From NCBI GenBank assembly GCA_964652975.1, contig CAZZCN010000007.1, positions 1 to 64,000 on the forward strand: DNA of 64,000 bases. Reading direction: 5' to 3'. The first letter of the stretch is position 1; each line of letters starts with the position of its first letter. Below are positions 53,218-61,773 of the stretch, piece after piece. A program made the position numbers and the translations under genes. The stretch is from CAZZCN01 sp964652975. GTDB taxonomy: Bacteria > Bacillota > Clostridia > Saccharofermentanales > UBA5734. The notes beneath the pieces were generated by a model. It searched no databases. It saw only the letters and a program-made list of their open reading frames with translations, and was not told the origin of the DNA.

Positions 53218-53784
53218 ATGGAGTTTTTTACATTGGTACTTATAGCGCTTGCTCTGGCAATGGATGCCTTCGCAGTCTCGGTTTCAAACGGTATGTGCTA
53301 CGAAGGTCTTAAGAAACGTGATATTTTGAAAATAGCAATGACTTTCGGTCTTTTTCAGGCATTGATGCCGGTTATGGGGTTTTTCCTGGGACAGACATTT
53401 GCAGGATTTATATCAAAAATTGATCACTGGGTGGCGTTTATCCTACTTTTCATAGTAGGTGCTCATATGATAATAGAGGCTATAAAACAGTTTAGGGATA
53501 AAACGGAGACCTGCAAGGTGGCAGTCTGCTCCAATAAAAGCATATTAGTCCAAGGCGTTGCTACGAGTATAGATGCTTTTGCAGTTGGCGTCGGATTTGC
53601 ACTTATCGAGATGGATATCTTATTGGCTGCTATATTAATCGGGACAATAACATTCGTTTGTTCACTAATCGGCATCTGGCTTGGCAGAAAGGTTAAAAGT
53701 TTTGTCAGTGAATATGCCGAAATCATCGGGGGCCTCATCCTGATCGGAATTGGGACCAAGATTCTTGTTGAAGGATTGTTGTAA
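53218..53784 (+). CDS. mntP: Manganese efflux pump MntP
   Basis: The 188-residue membrane protein has six helices and the two conserved acidic motifs LALAMDAFAVSVSNGM and GVATSIDAFAVGVGFAL, each with an Asp inside the membrane as in MntP. It exports Mn2+. The ribosome site is GGAGGG, and a -10-like TATAAT (53188-53193) lies about 25 bp upstream of the start, without a good -35. No yybP-ykoY manganese riboswitch is seen in the short 107-bp gap upstream. The last 13 codons recur in diverged form just downstream. Confidence 0.93.
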   Translation: MEFFTLVLIALALAMDAFAVSVSNGMCYEGLKKRDILKIAMTFGLFQALMPVMGFFLGQTFAGFISKIDHWVAFILLFIVGAHMIIEAIKQFRDKTETCKVAVCSNKSILVQGVATSIDAFAVGVGFALIEMDILLAAILIGTITFVCSLIGIWLGRKVKSFVSEYAEIIGGLILIGIGTKILVEGLL

Positions 53785-53804
53785 TCGGAGGTCCTTTACT
53801 TTTC

Positions 53805-53844
53805 AGTATAGGCACTAAGATCCTTGTCGAAAGATTGTTGTAAT
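53805..53844 (+). pseudogene. Second, diverged copy of the mntP 3' end
   Basis: These 40 bases match 53746-53785, the end of mntP, in 32 of 40 positions. Read in frame they give SIGTKILVERLL-stop, against GIGTKILVEGLL-stop in the gene. Several of the differences are third-base and silent. It has no start and cannot be expressed. It looks like the remnant of a former second mntP. Confidence 0.6.
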
Positions 53845-53916
53845 GTTTCTTATATAAAGTTTTCATAAATATTAACAGTAGAATATAAAAATTATAAATA
53901 ATTAGTTTAAATTATC

Positions 53917-53958
53917 AAAAAGGTGCTGTCTCAAAATCAAGAGAGACAGCACCTTTTT
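53917..53958. terminator. Bidirectional terminator between mntP and pckG
   Basis: AAAAAGGTGCTGTCTC (53917-53932) pairs with GAGACAGCACCTTTTT, ending at 53958, a strong 16-bp stem with flanking A and T runs. It can stop transcripts from mntP and from pckG. The rest of the 53845-54128 gap shows nothing. Confidence 0.88.
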
Positions 53959-54128
53959 GTGTTATTTTAGTTTTATGCAGAACAAATCATTTAGTCTGGA
54001 TGATGGTATTATTAAATATATCAACGTTTCGATGATAATATTATTTAAAATTCCATTTCATTTGTCCTATCAACTTTGAAAAGTTATTGGGCTACTATAG
54101 AAGTACCTCTTCTCATGTCAAGTAATAA

Positions 54129-55901
54129 TCAAAAATCGAATCTTTCTTTGAGTGCAGCAAGTTCATCGTTCATTTCCTTTGGAAGACGGTCGAATTTCTT
54201 GAAGAATTCTTCAATTCCTTCTACTTCAGTTTTCCATACGTCTCTCTCAATGGTAAGAAGATCTGCTACATCAGCCGCTGTGAAATTATCAAGTCCCTCT
54301 ACGTCGATGTCCTCTGGATTAGGAATAAATCCGATAGGTGTCTTGACTGCATCAACTTTACCCTGGCATCTGTCAACAATCCACTTTAGAACGCGGAAGT
54401 TATCGCCATAGCCCGGCCATGCAAATTTTCCCTGATCGTTGGTTCTAAACCAGTTAACATTGAATATCTTAGGCTTATTGGAAATCTTTTCGCCCATATC
54501 AAGCCAGTGCTGGAAATAATCGCCGGCATTGTAACCCATGAAAGGTAACATGGCCATAGGATCACGTCTTACTACACCAACTGCGCCTGAAGCTGCTGCT
54601 GTTGTCTCTGAAGCCATTGTAGCTCCAACGAAAACACCATGCTGCCAGTCAAATGACTGATATACAAGTGGTGCGGTTTTCGCACGACGACCACCGAATA
54701 AGATAGCAGTGATGGGAACACCCTCGACTTTTTCCCAGTCAGGAGAGATACATGGGCACTGTGCAGCAGGTGCTGTAAAGCGGCTGTTAGGATTTGCAGC
54801 TTTGATTTTCTTGCCGTCCTTATCGACCATGTCAGGCGTCCAGTCTTTTCCTGTCCAATCGATTGCGTGTGCAGGAGCTGCAACTCCCATATCTTCCCAC
54901 CATATGTTTTTGTCATCTGTGAGGGCTACGTTAGTGAAAATAGTATTTTTCTTTGTAGTGAGCAAAGCGTTGGGATTCGACTGCATGCTTGTTCCGGGAG
55001 CGACTCCGAAGAATCCGGCTTCTGGATTGATTGCGTAAAGTCTTCCATCGGCACCCGGACGCATCCAGGCGATGTCATCACCAACTGTGTAGACTTTATA
55101 ACCCTTTGCATATGCGGGAGGTATTAACATAGCGAGGTTGGTCTTGCCGCATGCTGACGGGAATGCACCTGTAATATAGTGAGTATTTCCCTGAGGGTCT
55201 TCAATTCCAAGAATGAGCATGTGTTCAGCCATCCATTCTTCCTTCTTGCCCTGAAATGAGGCAATACGAAGAGCAAAGCATTTCTTGCCTAGGAGAACGT
55301 TTCCGCCGTAGCCGGAGTTGATCGACCAGATAGCATTATCCTGTGGAAAATGCATTATGTAACGGTCATCTTCATTGATATCTTTCTTACCATGCAGGCA
55401 ACGTACGAAGTCATTGCTGTCTCCAAGCATTTTAAGTGCGGCTTCGCCCATTCTTGTCATGATTCTCATGTTAAGAACAACATAAATGCTGTCTGTAAGT
55501 TCAATACCGACCTTTGCAAGCGGCGAGCCGATAGGACCCATTGAGTAAGGTATGACGTACATTGTACGGCCTTTCATTGATCCGTCAAAAAGACCGCTCA
55601 TCATTGCATAAGCTTCGCTTGGCTCCATCCAGTTGTTGGTAGGTCCAGCTTCTTCTTTAGTAGGGGCGCAGATGAATGTCCTATGCTCAACACGTGCAAC
55701 GTCATTGAGTGCTGTTCTGTGGTATACACAACCAGGTAGCTTCTCCTGGTCAAGTTCCATTATTTCTCCAGTTGATAATGCTTCTGTCCTAAGACGAATC
55801 ATCTCTTCCTCTGACCCATCAATCCAAACCACTCTATCAGGCTTAGTGAGTGCTATCATTTCTTCGACCCATTTGTTTACTTTGTCATTTGTACAAACCA
55901 T
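54129..55901 (-). CDS. pckG: Phosphoenolpyruvate carboxykinase (GTP)
   Basis: The 590-residue cytosolic enzyme converts oxaloacetate and GTP to phosphoenolpyruvate and CO2. GTP-type features are the P-loop FPSACGKTNLAMLIPP with the reactive Cys, VGDDIAWM, the FGGRRAKTAPLVYQSFDWQ nucleotide site, and NWFRTNDQGKFAWPGYGDN. Length matches the GTP family and not the ATP family. The start at 55901 has only a weak AGG site. It is a single-gene unit ending at the terminator near 53930. Confidence 0.96.
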   Translation of the reverse strand: MVCTNDKVNKWVEEMIALTKPDRVVWIDGSEEEMIRLRTEALSTGEIMELDQEKLPGCVYHRTALNDVARVEHRTFICAPTKEEAGPTNNWMEPSEAYAMMSGLFDGSMKGRTMYVIPYSMGPIGSPLAKVGIELTDSIYVVLNMRIMTRMGEAALKMLGDSNDFVRCLHGKKDINEDDRYIMHFPQDNAIWSINSGYGGNVLLGKKCFALRIASFQGKKEEWMAEHMLILGIEDPQGNTHYITGAFPSACGKTNLAMLIPPAYAKGYKVYTVGDDIAWMRPGADGRLYAINPEAGFFGVAPGTSMQSNPNALLTTKKNTIFTNVALTDDKNIWWEDMGVAAPAHAIDWTGKDWTPDMVDKDGKKIKAANPNSRFTAPAAQCPCISPDWEKVEGVPITAILFGGRRAKTAPLVYQSFDWQHGVFVGATMASETTAAASGAVGVVRRDPMAMLPFMGYNAGDYFQHWLDMGEKISNKPKIFNVNWFRTNDQGKFAWPGYGDNFRVLKWIVDRCQGKVDAVKTPIGFIPNPEDIDVEGLDNFTAADVADLLTIERDVWKTEVEGIEEFFKKFDRLPKEMNDELAALKERFDF

Positions 55902-56110
55902 TAATCTTACCTGCCTTTCATACGAATAAAATAAATTATGAAATTTTAATGGCTATAAATTGCATCTCATAAATAAGACTGCTATTTTTCGCCATTGTCA
56001 TCATACCACATAAAAGTATTAAACAAAACATTATTTTAATGAGTTATTTGGAAGAAATATTTCATATTTTTTTGAATAATTTATGGAATATACATATACT
56101 GTTTATTTTG

Positions 56111-57010
56111 CTACTTGGCAATCCCGAATACTTTGACAGCTATGCTCATAAGTTGCTCAGGCGTTAGTTCCTCAGCCCTGCAGTTAAGTGAAATTCCTTC
56201 TTCTTTTAAAATCGCCTCTATAGAGGATTTTCCACCATGCACGACACCTGATCCCCCAAGGGAGTTTATTAGCGTCTTTCTTCTTTGTGAAAATGCCGCC
56301 TTTAAAATTTTCAAAAAATCAGCCGATGAAAGTTTATCGTCTTCAAATTTCATTTTATTGACCATTCTTACAACACACGATACAACGTTCGGTACGGGGA
56401 AAAAGTTCGCGGGTAAAATTTCCTCGACAATTTCGGTGGTGAAATAATATTGGGCAAAAGCCGACATGATTGAATATTCCTTGTTTTTCGGAGGACTTGC
56501 AAGCTTTTGTGCTGCCTCCTTTTGTAATGTGAATATCATTCTTTCACAAAACGGTATCTCAGTAACAAGTTTTACAATCATCTGTGTGGTTATATTGTAA
56601 GGAAGATTCGACATAACCTTTATGTGCGCTCTAGGTAGCTCATTGCAGCAAGCTTCTTCTGATATGTCATTTTTGCAAAAATATTCTGCTATCAGGTTTT
56701 TATAGTCAATCACCAGTGCATCTGAATTAATTATCGAGACGTTATCGCTTGATGAAACGCATTTTCTTAGAGCGGGGATTATTCTTTCGTCGATTTCTAT
56801 AATCACAGCTTCTTTACAGATGGATAAGTATTTCTCGGTCAACGTGCCGATTCCCGGCCCTATTTCTATAATGCAGTCATCTTTTCCCATTTCTGCAAAA
56901 TCAACAATGTTTTTCAATTTTTCGTCATTAATCAAAAAGTTCTGACCCAGGCTTTTGCTCAAGGCTATTTTGTTTTCGAAAAGGATCTGCTTTGTCTGTT
57001 CTATATTCAT
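56111..57010 (-). CDS. rsmA: 16S rRNA dimethyladenosine transferase
   Basis: RsmA (KsgA) dimethylates two adjacent adenines near the 3' end of 16S rRNA. Motifs: KSLGQNFLIND, the SAM site IIEIGPGIGTLTEK, VSIINSDALVIDY and the catalytic NLPYNITTQ. The C-terminal PVPNVVSCVVRM and AFSQRRKTLINSL are typical. I chose ATG 57010 (MNIEQ) because the family begins about there; an in-frame ATG at 57052 adds 14 basic residues. Neither has a clear ribosome site, so the start is uncertain. Confidence 0.93.
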   Translation of the reverse strand: MNIEQTKQILFENKIALSKSLGQNFLINDEKLKNIVDFAEMGKDDCIIEIGPGIGTLTEKYLSICKEAVIIEIDERIIPALRKCVSSSDNVSIINSDALVIDYKNLIAEYFCKNDISEEACCNELPRAHIKVMSNLPYNITTQMIVKLVTEIPFCERMIFTLQKEAAQKLASPPKNKEYSIMSAFAQYYFTTEIVEEILPANFFPVPNVVSCVVRMVNKMKFEDDKLSSADFLKILKAAFSQRRKTLINSLGGSGVVHGGKSSIEAILKEEGISLNCRAEELTPEQLMSIAVKVFGIAK

Positions 57011-57117
57011 TTTATTATTGACACTGATTTTGCGGGTGTGTCTTCCTTTCATTATCAGTATGTTATTTCATTTTTATAGCAACCTGATATGTGTTATATT
57101 TTTCATGACTGCATACA

Positions 57118-57178
57118 GTTTGGCAAATGCGCTTTTATGTCATATCTGGTATGTAACATATTTCAAAACGTTATAATC
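57118..57178. repeat. Dispersed about 62-bp imperfect palindrome, copy B
   Basis: It reads GTTTGGCAAATGCGC at the left and TTTCAAAACGTTATAATC at the right, aligned to the copies at 35373 and 59875. The arms are less perfect here. The rest of the 57011-57536 gap contains a TGTAGAAA/TTTCTACA inverted repeat at 57493-57511 and is otherwise AT-rich. Confidence 0.5.
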
Positions 57179-57492
57179 ATATCATAAAAATGTTTTTTTC
57201 GCTCGAATAAACAAAATTTATATCAGTAGCCAGTATTAACCCTTGTTCGGACAGTGCCAATTAACGCCTTGGGCTTTGGTGCAATTATTTAAAAAAACAC
57301 AATAAAATAATAATATTTTCTAACTTTTGCGTTTCATTTACAAAATAATATTGACAATGTTCGTATTGGTACACATTTACAAAAAAATATGGAATATCGC
57401 ACAAGATTTATTGGTTTTTTTCGTGATATAAATACTTTTTATTTGACTTTTCGCTATTCATTTTCACGTCAAGTTGATGTAAAATATAAGCA

Positions 57493-57511
57493 TGTAGAAA
57501 ATATTTCTACA
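57493..57511. promoter_or_regulatory. Inverted repeat upstream of the small P-loop gene
   Basis: TGTAGAAA and TTTCTACA form a perfect 8-bp inverted repeat around ATA, about 26 bp upstream of the start at 57537. It could be an operator or part of a leader hairpin. Confidence 0.35.
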
Positions 57512-57536
57512 AAATAATTTTAAGGGGGAAATGCCC

Positions 57537-57953
57537 ATGATTAAAATAATAGTAGGTATTGAAGGTTGTGGCAAAACAGCAAAACTAGTTGATCAGATGA
57601 ATGTGATTGCCACCGATCCCGGCAAGCGGGTGGTTTGCATTGTTAGAGGAAAGAGATTAGAGACACTAATCAAGCCCCAAATCAGGCTGGTTGATATAAA
57701 TGAATACCCTACAGTGGGTTATCGTGAATTTTTAAGCTTCTTAGCAGGTATTTGCGCAACAGATTACGATATAACAGACATATATGTCGATAGCATTCGC
57801 AAAGTAACCAAGACAGATGACAATCTTCAGTTTGAGACATTCCTTTCTCTGCTAGAACCGTTTTCAGAATCCACAAACGTCAATTTTACTTTTATCTTAA
57901 GCGAGGACCCTGCTGTAATCCCTGAGGGAGTAAAGAATTTTTGCGAGAGCTGA
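57537..57953 (+). CDS. Small P-loop protein of unknown function
   Basis: The 138-residue protein starts MIKIIVGIEGCGKTAKLVDQ, a clear Walker A P-loop (GIEGCGKT). ITDIYVDSIRKV may be a Walker B strand ending in Asp. The body is short for a full ATPase, and no family is recognised. I chose ATG 57537, eight bases after AAGGGGG; the ATG two codons upstream sits too close. It stands between rsmA (opposite strand) and ilvN, and has its own terminator. Confidence 0.75.
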   Translation: MIKIIVGIEGCGKTAKLVDQMNVIATDPGKRVVCIVRGKRLETLIKPQIRLVDINEYPTVGYREFLSFLAGICATDYDITDIYVDSIRKVTKTDDNLQFETFLSLLEPFSESTNVNFTFILSEDPAVIPEGVKNFCES

Positions 57954-57954
57954 T

Positions 57955-57977
57955 AACCGATAATTTCGGTTTTTTTA
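57955..57977 (+). terminator. Terminator after the small P-loop gene
   Basis: AACCGA (57955-57960) pairs with TCGGTT (57966-57971), followed by a run of T. It starts 2 bp beyond the TGA stop. Confidence 0.7.
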
Positions 57978-58163
57978 TTTGACATCGGTAAGTTGAATCA
58001 AATTTAACAAGTTTTTTGGTCGTTTTTACACCTAAAATGTTAAACGCCTTGATATTGACTTAGTTTCGTGATACTTTATAATGGTTATAATTTATCTTTT
58101 ATAACTATGTAAAGCTTATTGATATTGATTATTGGAGATATTTTATTTACGAAGGAGTTAACT

Positions 58164-58658
58164 ATGCAGCATACATTATCAATTTTGGTTGAGAACAGGG
58201 CCGGGGTGTTATCCCGTGTTGCAGGGCTTTTTTCGCGCAGAGGCTTTAATATAGAGAGTCTCGCAGTAGGAACCACCCAGAATCCTGAAATATCCCGCAT
58301 AACCATTGTAACTTTGGGAGATGAATCTGTTGTTGAACAAGTGACCAAGCAATTGCACAAGCTACCTGACGTCCTTATGGTTAAGCATTTGAAGGGTGCC
58401 ACATTTTTCTCAAGGCAACTGGTATTTATCAAGGTCACTACCAATTCGAAGAATCGTTCGGAAATTTTCCAGATTGTAAATGTTTTCAGGGCACATGTGG
58501 TTGACATCTCGCCTACCACAGCTACAATAGAACTTTCGGGGTCAGAGGACAAGGTTACAGCCATGATTGAGCTTCTTGAGGAGTACGGTATTCTCGAAAT
58601 CGTAAGAACCGGGCAGATATCAATCGAACGTGGCGATGAATGTATGAAATCTGAATAA
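58164..58658 (+). CDS. ilvN: Acetolactate synthase, regulatory (small) subunit
   Basis: The 164-residue protein has the N-terminal ACT domain HTLSILVENRAGVLSRVAGL, then RRGFNIESLAVGTTQNP, and the C-terminal regulatory domain (RTGQISIERGDE). It binds valine and controls the catalytic subunit IlvB, encoded at 60069-61769 on the opposite strand. I chose ATG 58164 behind AAGGAG; a frame extended 45 nt upstream is not needed. It is followed by ilvC after 70 bp. Confidence 0.93.
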   Translation: MQHTLSILVENRAGVLSRVAGLFSRRGFNIESLAVGTTQNPEISRITIVTLGDESVVEQVTKQLHKLPDVLMVKHLKGATFFSRQLVFIKVTTNSKNRSEIFQIVNVFRAHVVDISPTTATIELSGSEDKVTAMIELLEEYGILEIVRTGQISIERGDECMKSE

Positions 58659-58728
58659 AGTAAACTCAAGCAAATTTACAAATTAATACATATCGAAAAT
58701 GAAATCGTGTAAATCAGGAGGAATAACA

Positions 58729-59730
58729 ATGAAAAAAATCTACAAGGACACCGAATGCATTACAAATGCATTAGATCAGAAGACAGTTGCGATTATCGGT
58801 TACGGTAGTCAGGGCCACGCCCATGCCTTGAACCTAAAAGACAGTGGATTAAAGGTCATAGTTGGATTGTATGAAGGCAGCAAATCCACCAAGAAAGCAC
58901 AGGATGCCGGACTCACAGTCGTTACACCGGACGAAGCCACAAGGCTTGCAGACCTTATAATGATTCTTATACCGGACGAGAAGCAGCACGACCTTTATGT
59001 AAAAGACATACTGCCGAATCTCACAGCAGGCAAAACACTTGCTTTTGCACACGGATTCAACATTCATTATAAGAGAATTGCACCTTCATCTGATATAAAT
59101 GTTATCATGGTTGCACCTAAAGGTCCGGGACACACTGTCAGAAGCCAGTATAAAATTGGAAGAGGCGTTCCTGCATTGTTTGCAATAGAACAGGATGCCA
59201 CAGGTAATGCGCAGGATATAGCATTTGCATATGCCCATGGTATTGGATGCTCACGTGGTGGATTACTTCAGACAACATTCAAAGAAGAGACCGAGACTGA
59301 CCTTTTCGGTGAGCAGGCGGTTCTTTGCGGCGGTGTTTCAGAACTCATGAAAGTCGGATTTGAAGTTCTTGTCGAAGCAGGTTATGACCCCGAAAATGCA
59401 TATTACGAGTGTGTCCATGAGATGAAGCTGATTGTTGATCTTATCGCACAGGGTGGTTTGAGTCTTATGAGATATTCCGTCAGTGATACTGCTGAATATG
59501 GAGATTATTGTATCGGCCGTAGAATTATCACAGATGATACCAAGATAGAAATGAAAAAGATTTTGAGAGAAATCCAGGAAGGCAAATTTGCCAGAGACTG
59601 GATTCTTGAGAATCAATCAGGACGCGCGAATTTCTATGCCCGTCGCAGACTTGAATCCGAGCATCTTGTTGAGGTTATTGGCAAGGAAGTACGTTCTATG
59701 ATGAGCTGGAACGGCGAAATCGAAGTCTAG
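58729..59730 (+). CDS. ilvC: Ketol-acid reductoisomerase
   Basis: The 333-residue enzyme turns acetolactate or acetohydroxybutyrate into the dihydroxy acid with NADPH. Motifs are the Rossmann VAIIGYGSQGHAHALNLKDSG, MVAPKGPGHTVRSQY, the metal-binding DLFGEQAVLCGG and YECVHEMKLIVDL. The standard length is about 330. ATG 58729 follows AGGAGG; a longer frame upstream is less likely. A terminator follows, so ilvN-ilvC is a two-gene unit. Confidence 0.97.
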   Translation: MKKIYKDTECITNALDQKTVAIIGYGSQGHAHALNLKDSGLKVIVGLYEGSKSTKKAQDAGLTVVTPDEATRLADLIMILIPDEKQHDLYVKDILPNLTAGKTLAFAHGFNIHYKRIAPSSDINVIMVAPKGPGHTVRSQYKIGRGVPALFAIEQDATGNAQDIAFAYAHGIGCSRGGLLQTTFKEETETDLFGEQAVLCGGVSELMKVGFEVLVEAGYDPENAYYECVHEMKLIVDLIAQGGLSLMRYSVSDTAEYGDYCIGRRIITDDTKIEMKKILREIQEGKFARDWILENQSGRANFYARRRLESEHLVEVIGKEVRSMMSWNGEIEV

Positions 59731-59751
59731 TTAACACTCTAAAGTAAAGAT

Positions 59752-59791
59752 AAAAACCTGGAAGTTCAAAAAAGAATTTCCAGGTTTTTTG
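59752..59791 (+). terminator. Terminator after ilvC
   Basis: AAAAAACCTGGAA-type left arm (from about 59753) pairs with TTCCAGGTTTTTT ending near 59790. The stem is about 12 bp with a T-run, 22 bp past the ilvC stop. Confidence 0.85.
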
Positions 59792-59874
59792 TTTGCTGTT
59801 AATTTTGTGGATACACTAGATTATAATATATAGCAAACTTATTTATGTTATATGGTTAAAAATGCGAAAAAATA

Positions 59875-59938
59875 GTTTGCCGAATGCGTTTTGGTAGCAA
59901 TTATATTATACAAATTATTTCAAAACGCTATATTTACT
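59875..59938. repeat. Dispersed about 62-bp imperfect palindrome, copy C
   Basis: It starts GTTTGCCGAATGCG and ends CAAAACGCTATATTTA. GCGTTTTG and CAAAACGC are perfect inverted arms. It is closest to copy A at 35373-35434. Confidence 0.6.
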
Positions 59939-59974
59939 CCTGATCATTCCAAAGGTAACCATTCTTATGATTAT

Positions 59975-60075
59975 GTTTACTGCCAGTCTATTCAGTAGGA
60001 TATAATCGCATGATACGGTTTACTCCTAGTCTATTCAGTAGAATATAATCGCATGATACGATTCACTGCTAGTCT
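59975..60075. repeat. Tandem 43-bp repeats reaching into the ilvB end
   Basis: Units start at 59975, 60018 and 60061, exactly 43 bp apart. Each begins (G/A)TTYACTSCYAGTCT, and the first two are about 90% identical. The third is cut short and overlaps the last codons of ilvB, so the array lies directly beyond that stop. Confidence 0.7.
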
Positions 60076-61769
60076 TCCCAGGGGTACATCATTTCATGAT
60101 TTTGTTTTCCGGGTGGTATCATTGGATATACATTTTCGTTACCTTGGATCATACAGTGTACAACATAAGGACCTTTTGTCTCGTAAGCTGCTTTTATTGC
60201 ACTTTTAAGTTCACTTGTATTCTTAACGCGACAGGACTTTATTCCATAAGCATGGGCGATCTGTACGAAATCCGGATTGTTATCCATGGTGGTCTCACAA
60301 TAGTGCTTGTCAAAAAATAATTCCTGCCACTGCCTTACCATTCCCAAACAAGCATTGTCAATTATAAAAACTTTGACGTTTGATTGTAGCTTATGCATTA
60401 ACCCCAGTTCCTGAATTGTCATCTGAAAACCACCATCTCCTGCAAACAGAATAACTTCTCTGTCCGGGCAGGCTGTTGCAGCGCCTATAGCAGCCGGTAG
60501 TCCGAAACCCATTGTCCCCAATCCACCTGATGTCAGAAAAGATCTGGGGGATTCTACAGGAAAATGCTGTGCAGTAAACATCTGATGTTGTCCGACATCA
60601 GTTACTACAATCGGGTTTTTACCCTTAAGTGATTGCGCTGCTGCGTGTACTACGAATTGAGGAGTAAGTACGTCATTGTCAATGTACATCTGCTGCTTGA
60701 TGGAATTGTACTTTTCTTGTTTTTGAGTTAGTACGGCAAACCATTCACCCCATTTTGCATTGCTGTCAATAACAGGCATGTTATCTAGCATGCTTCTGAA
60801 AAAATTACATGCGTCCTCTTCTATTGCCATGGTAGGTGTCACAAGCTTGCCAAGCTCAGCTGGGTCTAAATCAACATGGATTATTGTACGTTTCTTTTTA
60901 TTATAGTTTGTCGGATCTCCAATTACACGGTCACTGAAACGCATACCAACTGCCAGTATCAAATCGCATTTGCCGAGTGCTATGTTGGCTTGAGGCGATC
61001 CGTGCATCCCTACCATTCCAAGGCATTTAGGATTCGCTTCAGATAAAGCCCCTTTGCCCATTAATGTATGAGCTACAGGCAAATTTGTCTTGTCGATAAA
61101 TTCTTTAAGCAGCTCCGGCGCGCCTTTAGATATTACAACTCCACCTCCGACCAATACAAGTGGATTGACTGATTTAAGTATTGCTTCATAAACTTGAGGT
61201 ATAAGAGAGTCGGTTATTACTTTCTCTGGTCTGTGACGGTGATAACCTGCGTTTTTCGCTGTTTCGGGTTCTATTTGGGCTATTAATATATCCTTGGGGA
61301 CATTTACCAGAACTGGTCCTGGTCTTCCCTGTGTAGTTAAATTCCAAGCTTCTTCCAGTGTTGGAAGTAATTCCTCAGGTGACATTACAAGGTAATTATA
61401 TTTGGTAACAGGCTGTGTAATCCCGTTAATGTCCGCTTCCTGAAAAGCATCACTTCCTATTGACGCGCGAGCTACTGCACCTGTAATAGCAAGAACAGGA
61501 ACTGAATCGAGATATGCATCGGCGAGTCCTGTTACAAGATTTGTTGCTCCAGGCCCGGAAGTTGCAATCATGACACCCACTTGACCAGTAGACTTTGCAT
61601 ATCCCTCTGCGGCATGTGCTGCTCCCTGTTCGTGTCTGGTTAAAACGTGTGGGAATTTTGCTTGATATATTGCTTCATATAAAACTATAATCGGACCACC
61701 CGGATAACCGAATGCATTTTTTACATTTTTTGACTGTAAAAACGAAATAATTGCCTGTGCACCATTCAT
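60069..61769 (-). CDS. ilvB: Acetolactate synthase, catalytic (large) subunit
   Basis: The 566-residue thiamine-diphosphate enzyme condenses two pyruvates (or pyruvate with 2-ketobutyrate). Motifs: FGYPGGPIIVLYEAIY, the catalytic Glu in TRHEQGAAHAAEGYA, SGPGATNLVTGLADAY, and the ThDP/Mg2+ site GDGGFQMTIQELGLM with NACLGMVRQW. The usual length is 550-600. ATG 61769 follows AGGAGG, 4 bp beyond ilvD. Its small subunit ilvN is on the opposite strand. Confidence 0.96.
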   Translation of the reverse strand: MNGAQAIISFLQSKNVKNAFGYPGGPIIVLYEAIYQAKFPHVLTRHEQGAAHAAEGYAKSTGQVGVMIATSGPGATNLVTGLADAYLDSVPVLAITGAVARASIGSDAFQEADINGITQPVTKYNYLVMSPEELLPTLEEAWNLTTQGRPGPVLVNVPKDILIAQIEPETAKNAGYHRHRPEKVITDSLIPQVYEAILKSVNPLVLVGGGVVISKGAPELLKEFIDKTNLPVAHTLMGKGALSEANPKCLGMVGMHGSPQANIALGKCDLILAVGMRFSDRVIGDPTNYNKKKRTIIHVDLDPAELGKLVTPTMAIEEDACNFFRSMLDNMPVIDSNAKWGEWFAVLTQKQEKYNSIKQQMYIDNDVLTPQFVVHAAAQSLKGKNPIVVTDVGQHQMFTAQHFPVESPRSFLTSGGLGTMGFGLPAAIGAATACPDREVILFAGDGGFQMTIQELGLMHKLQSNVKVFIIDNACLGMVRQWQELFFDKHYCETTMDNNPDFVQIAHAYGIKSCRVKNTSELKSAIKAAYETKGPYVVHCMIQGNENVYPMIPPGKQNHEMMYPWED

Positions 61770-61773
61770 AATG

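Noticed and set aside
58085..58669. 194-residue minus-strand frame opposite ilvN
   Set aside because: It is a shadow of ilvN, whose ACT-domain sequence and ribosome site are clear.
59975..60075. CRISPR array suspected from regular 43-bp spacing
   Set aside because: Whole units are repeated with no unique spacers, only about 2.4 copies exist, and the last overlaps ilvB.
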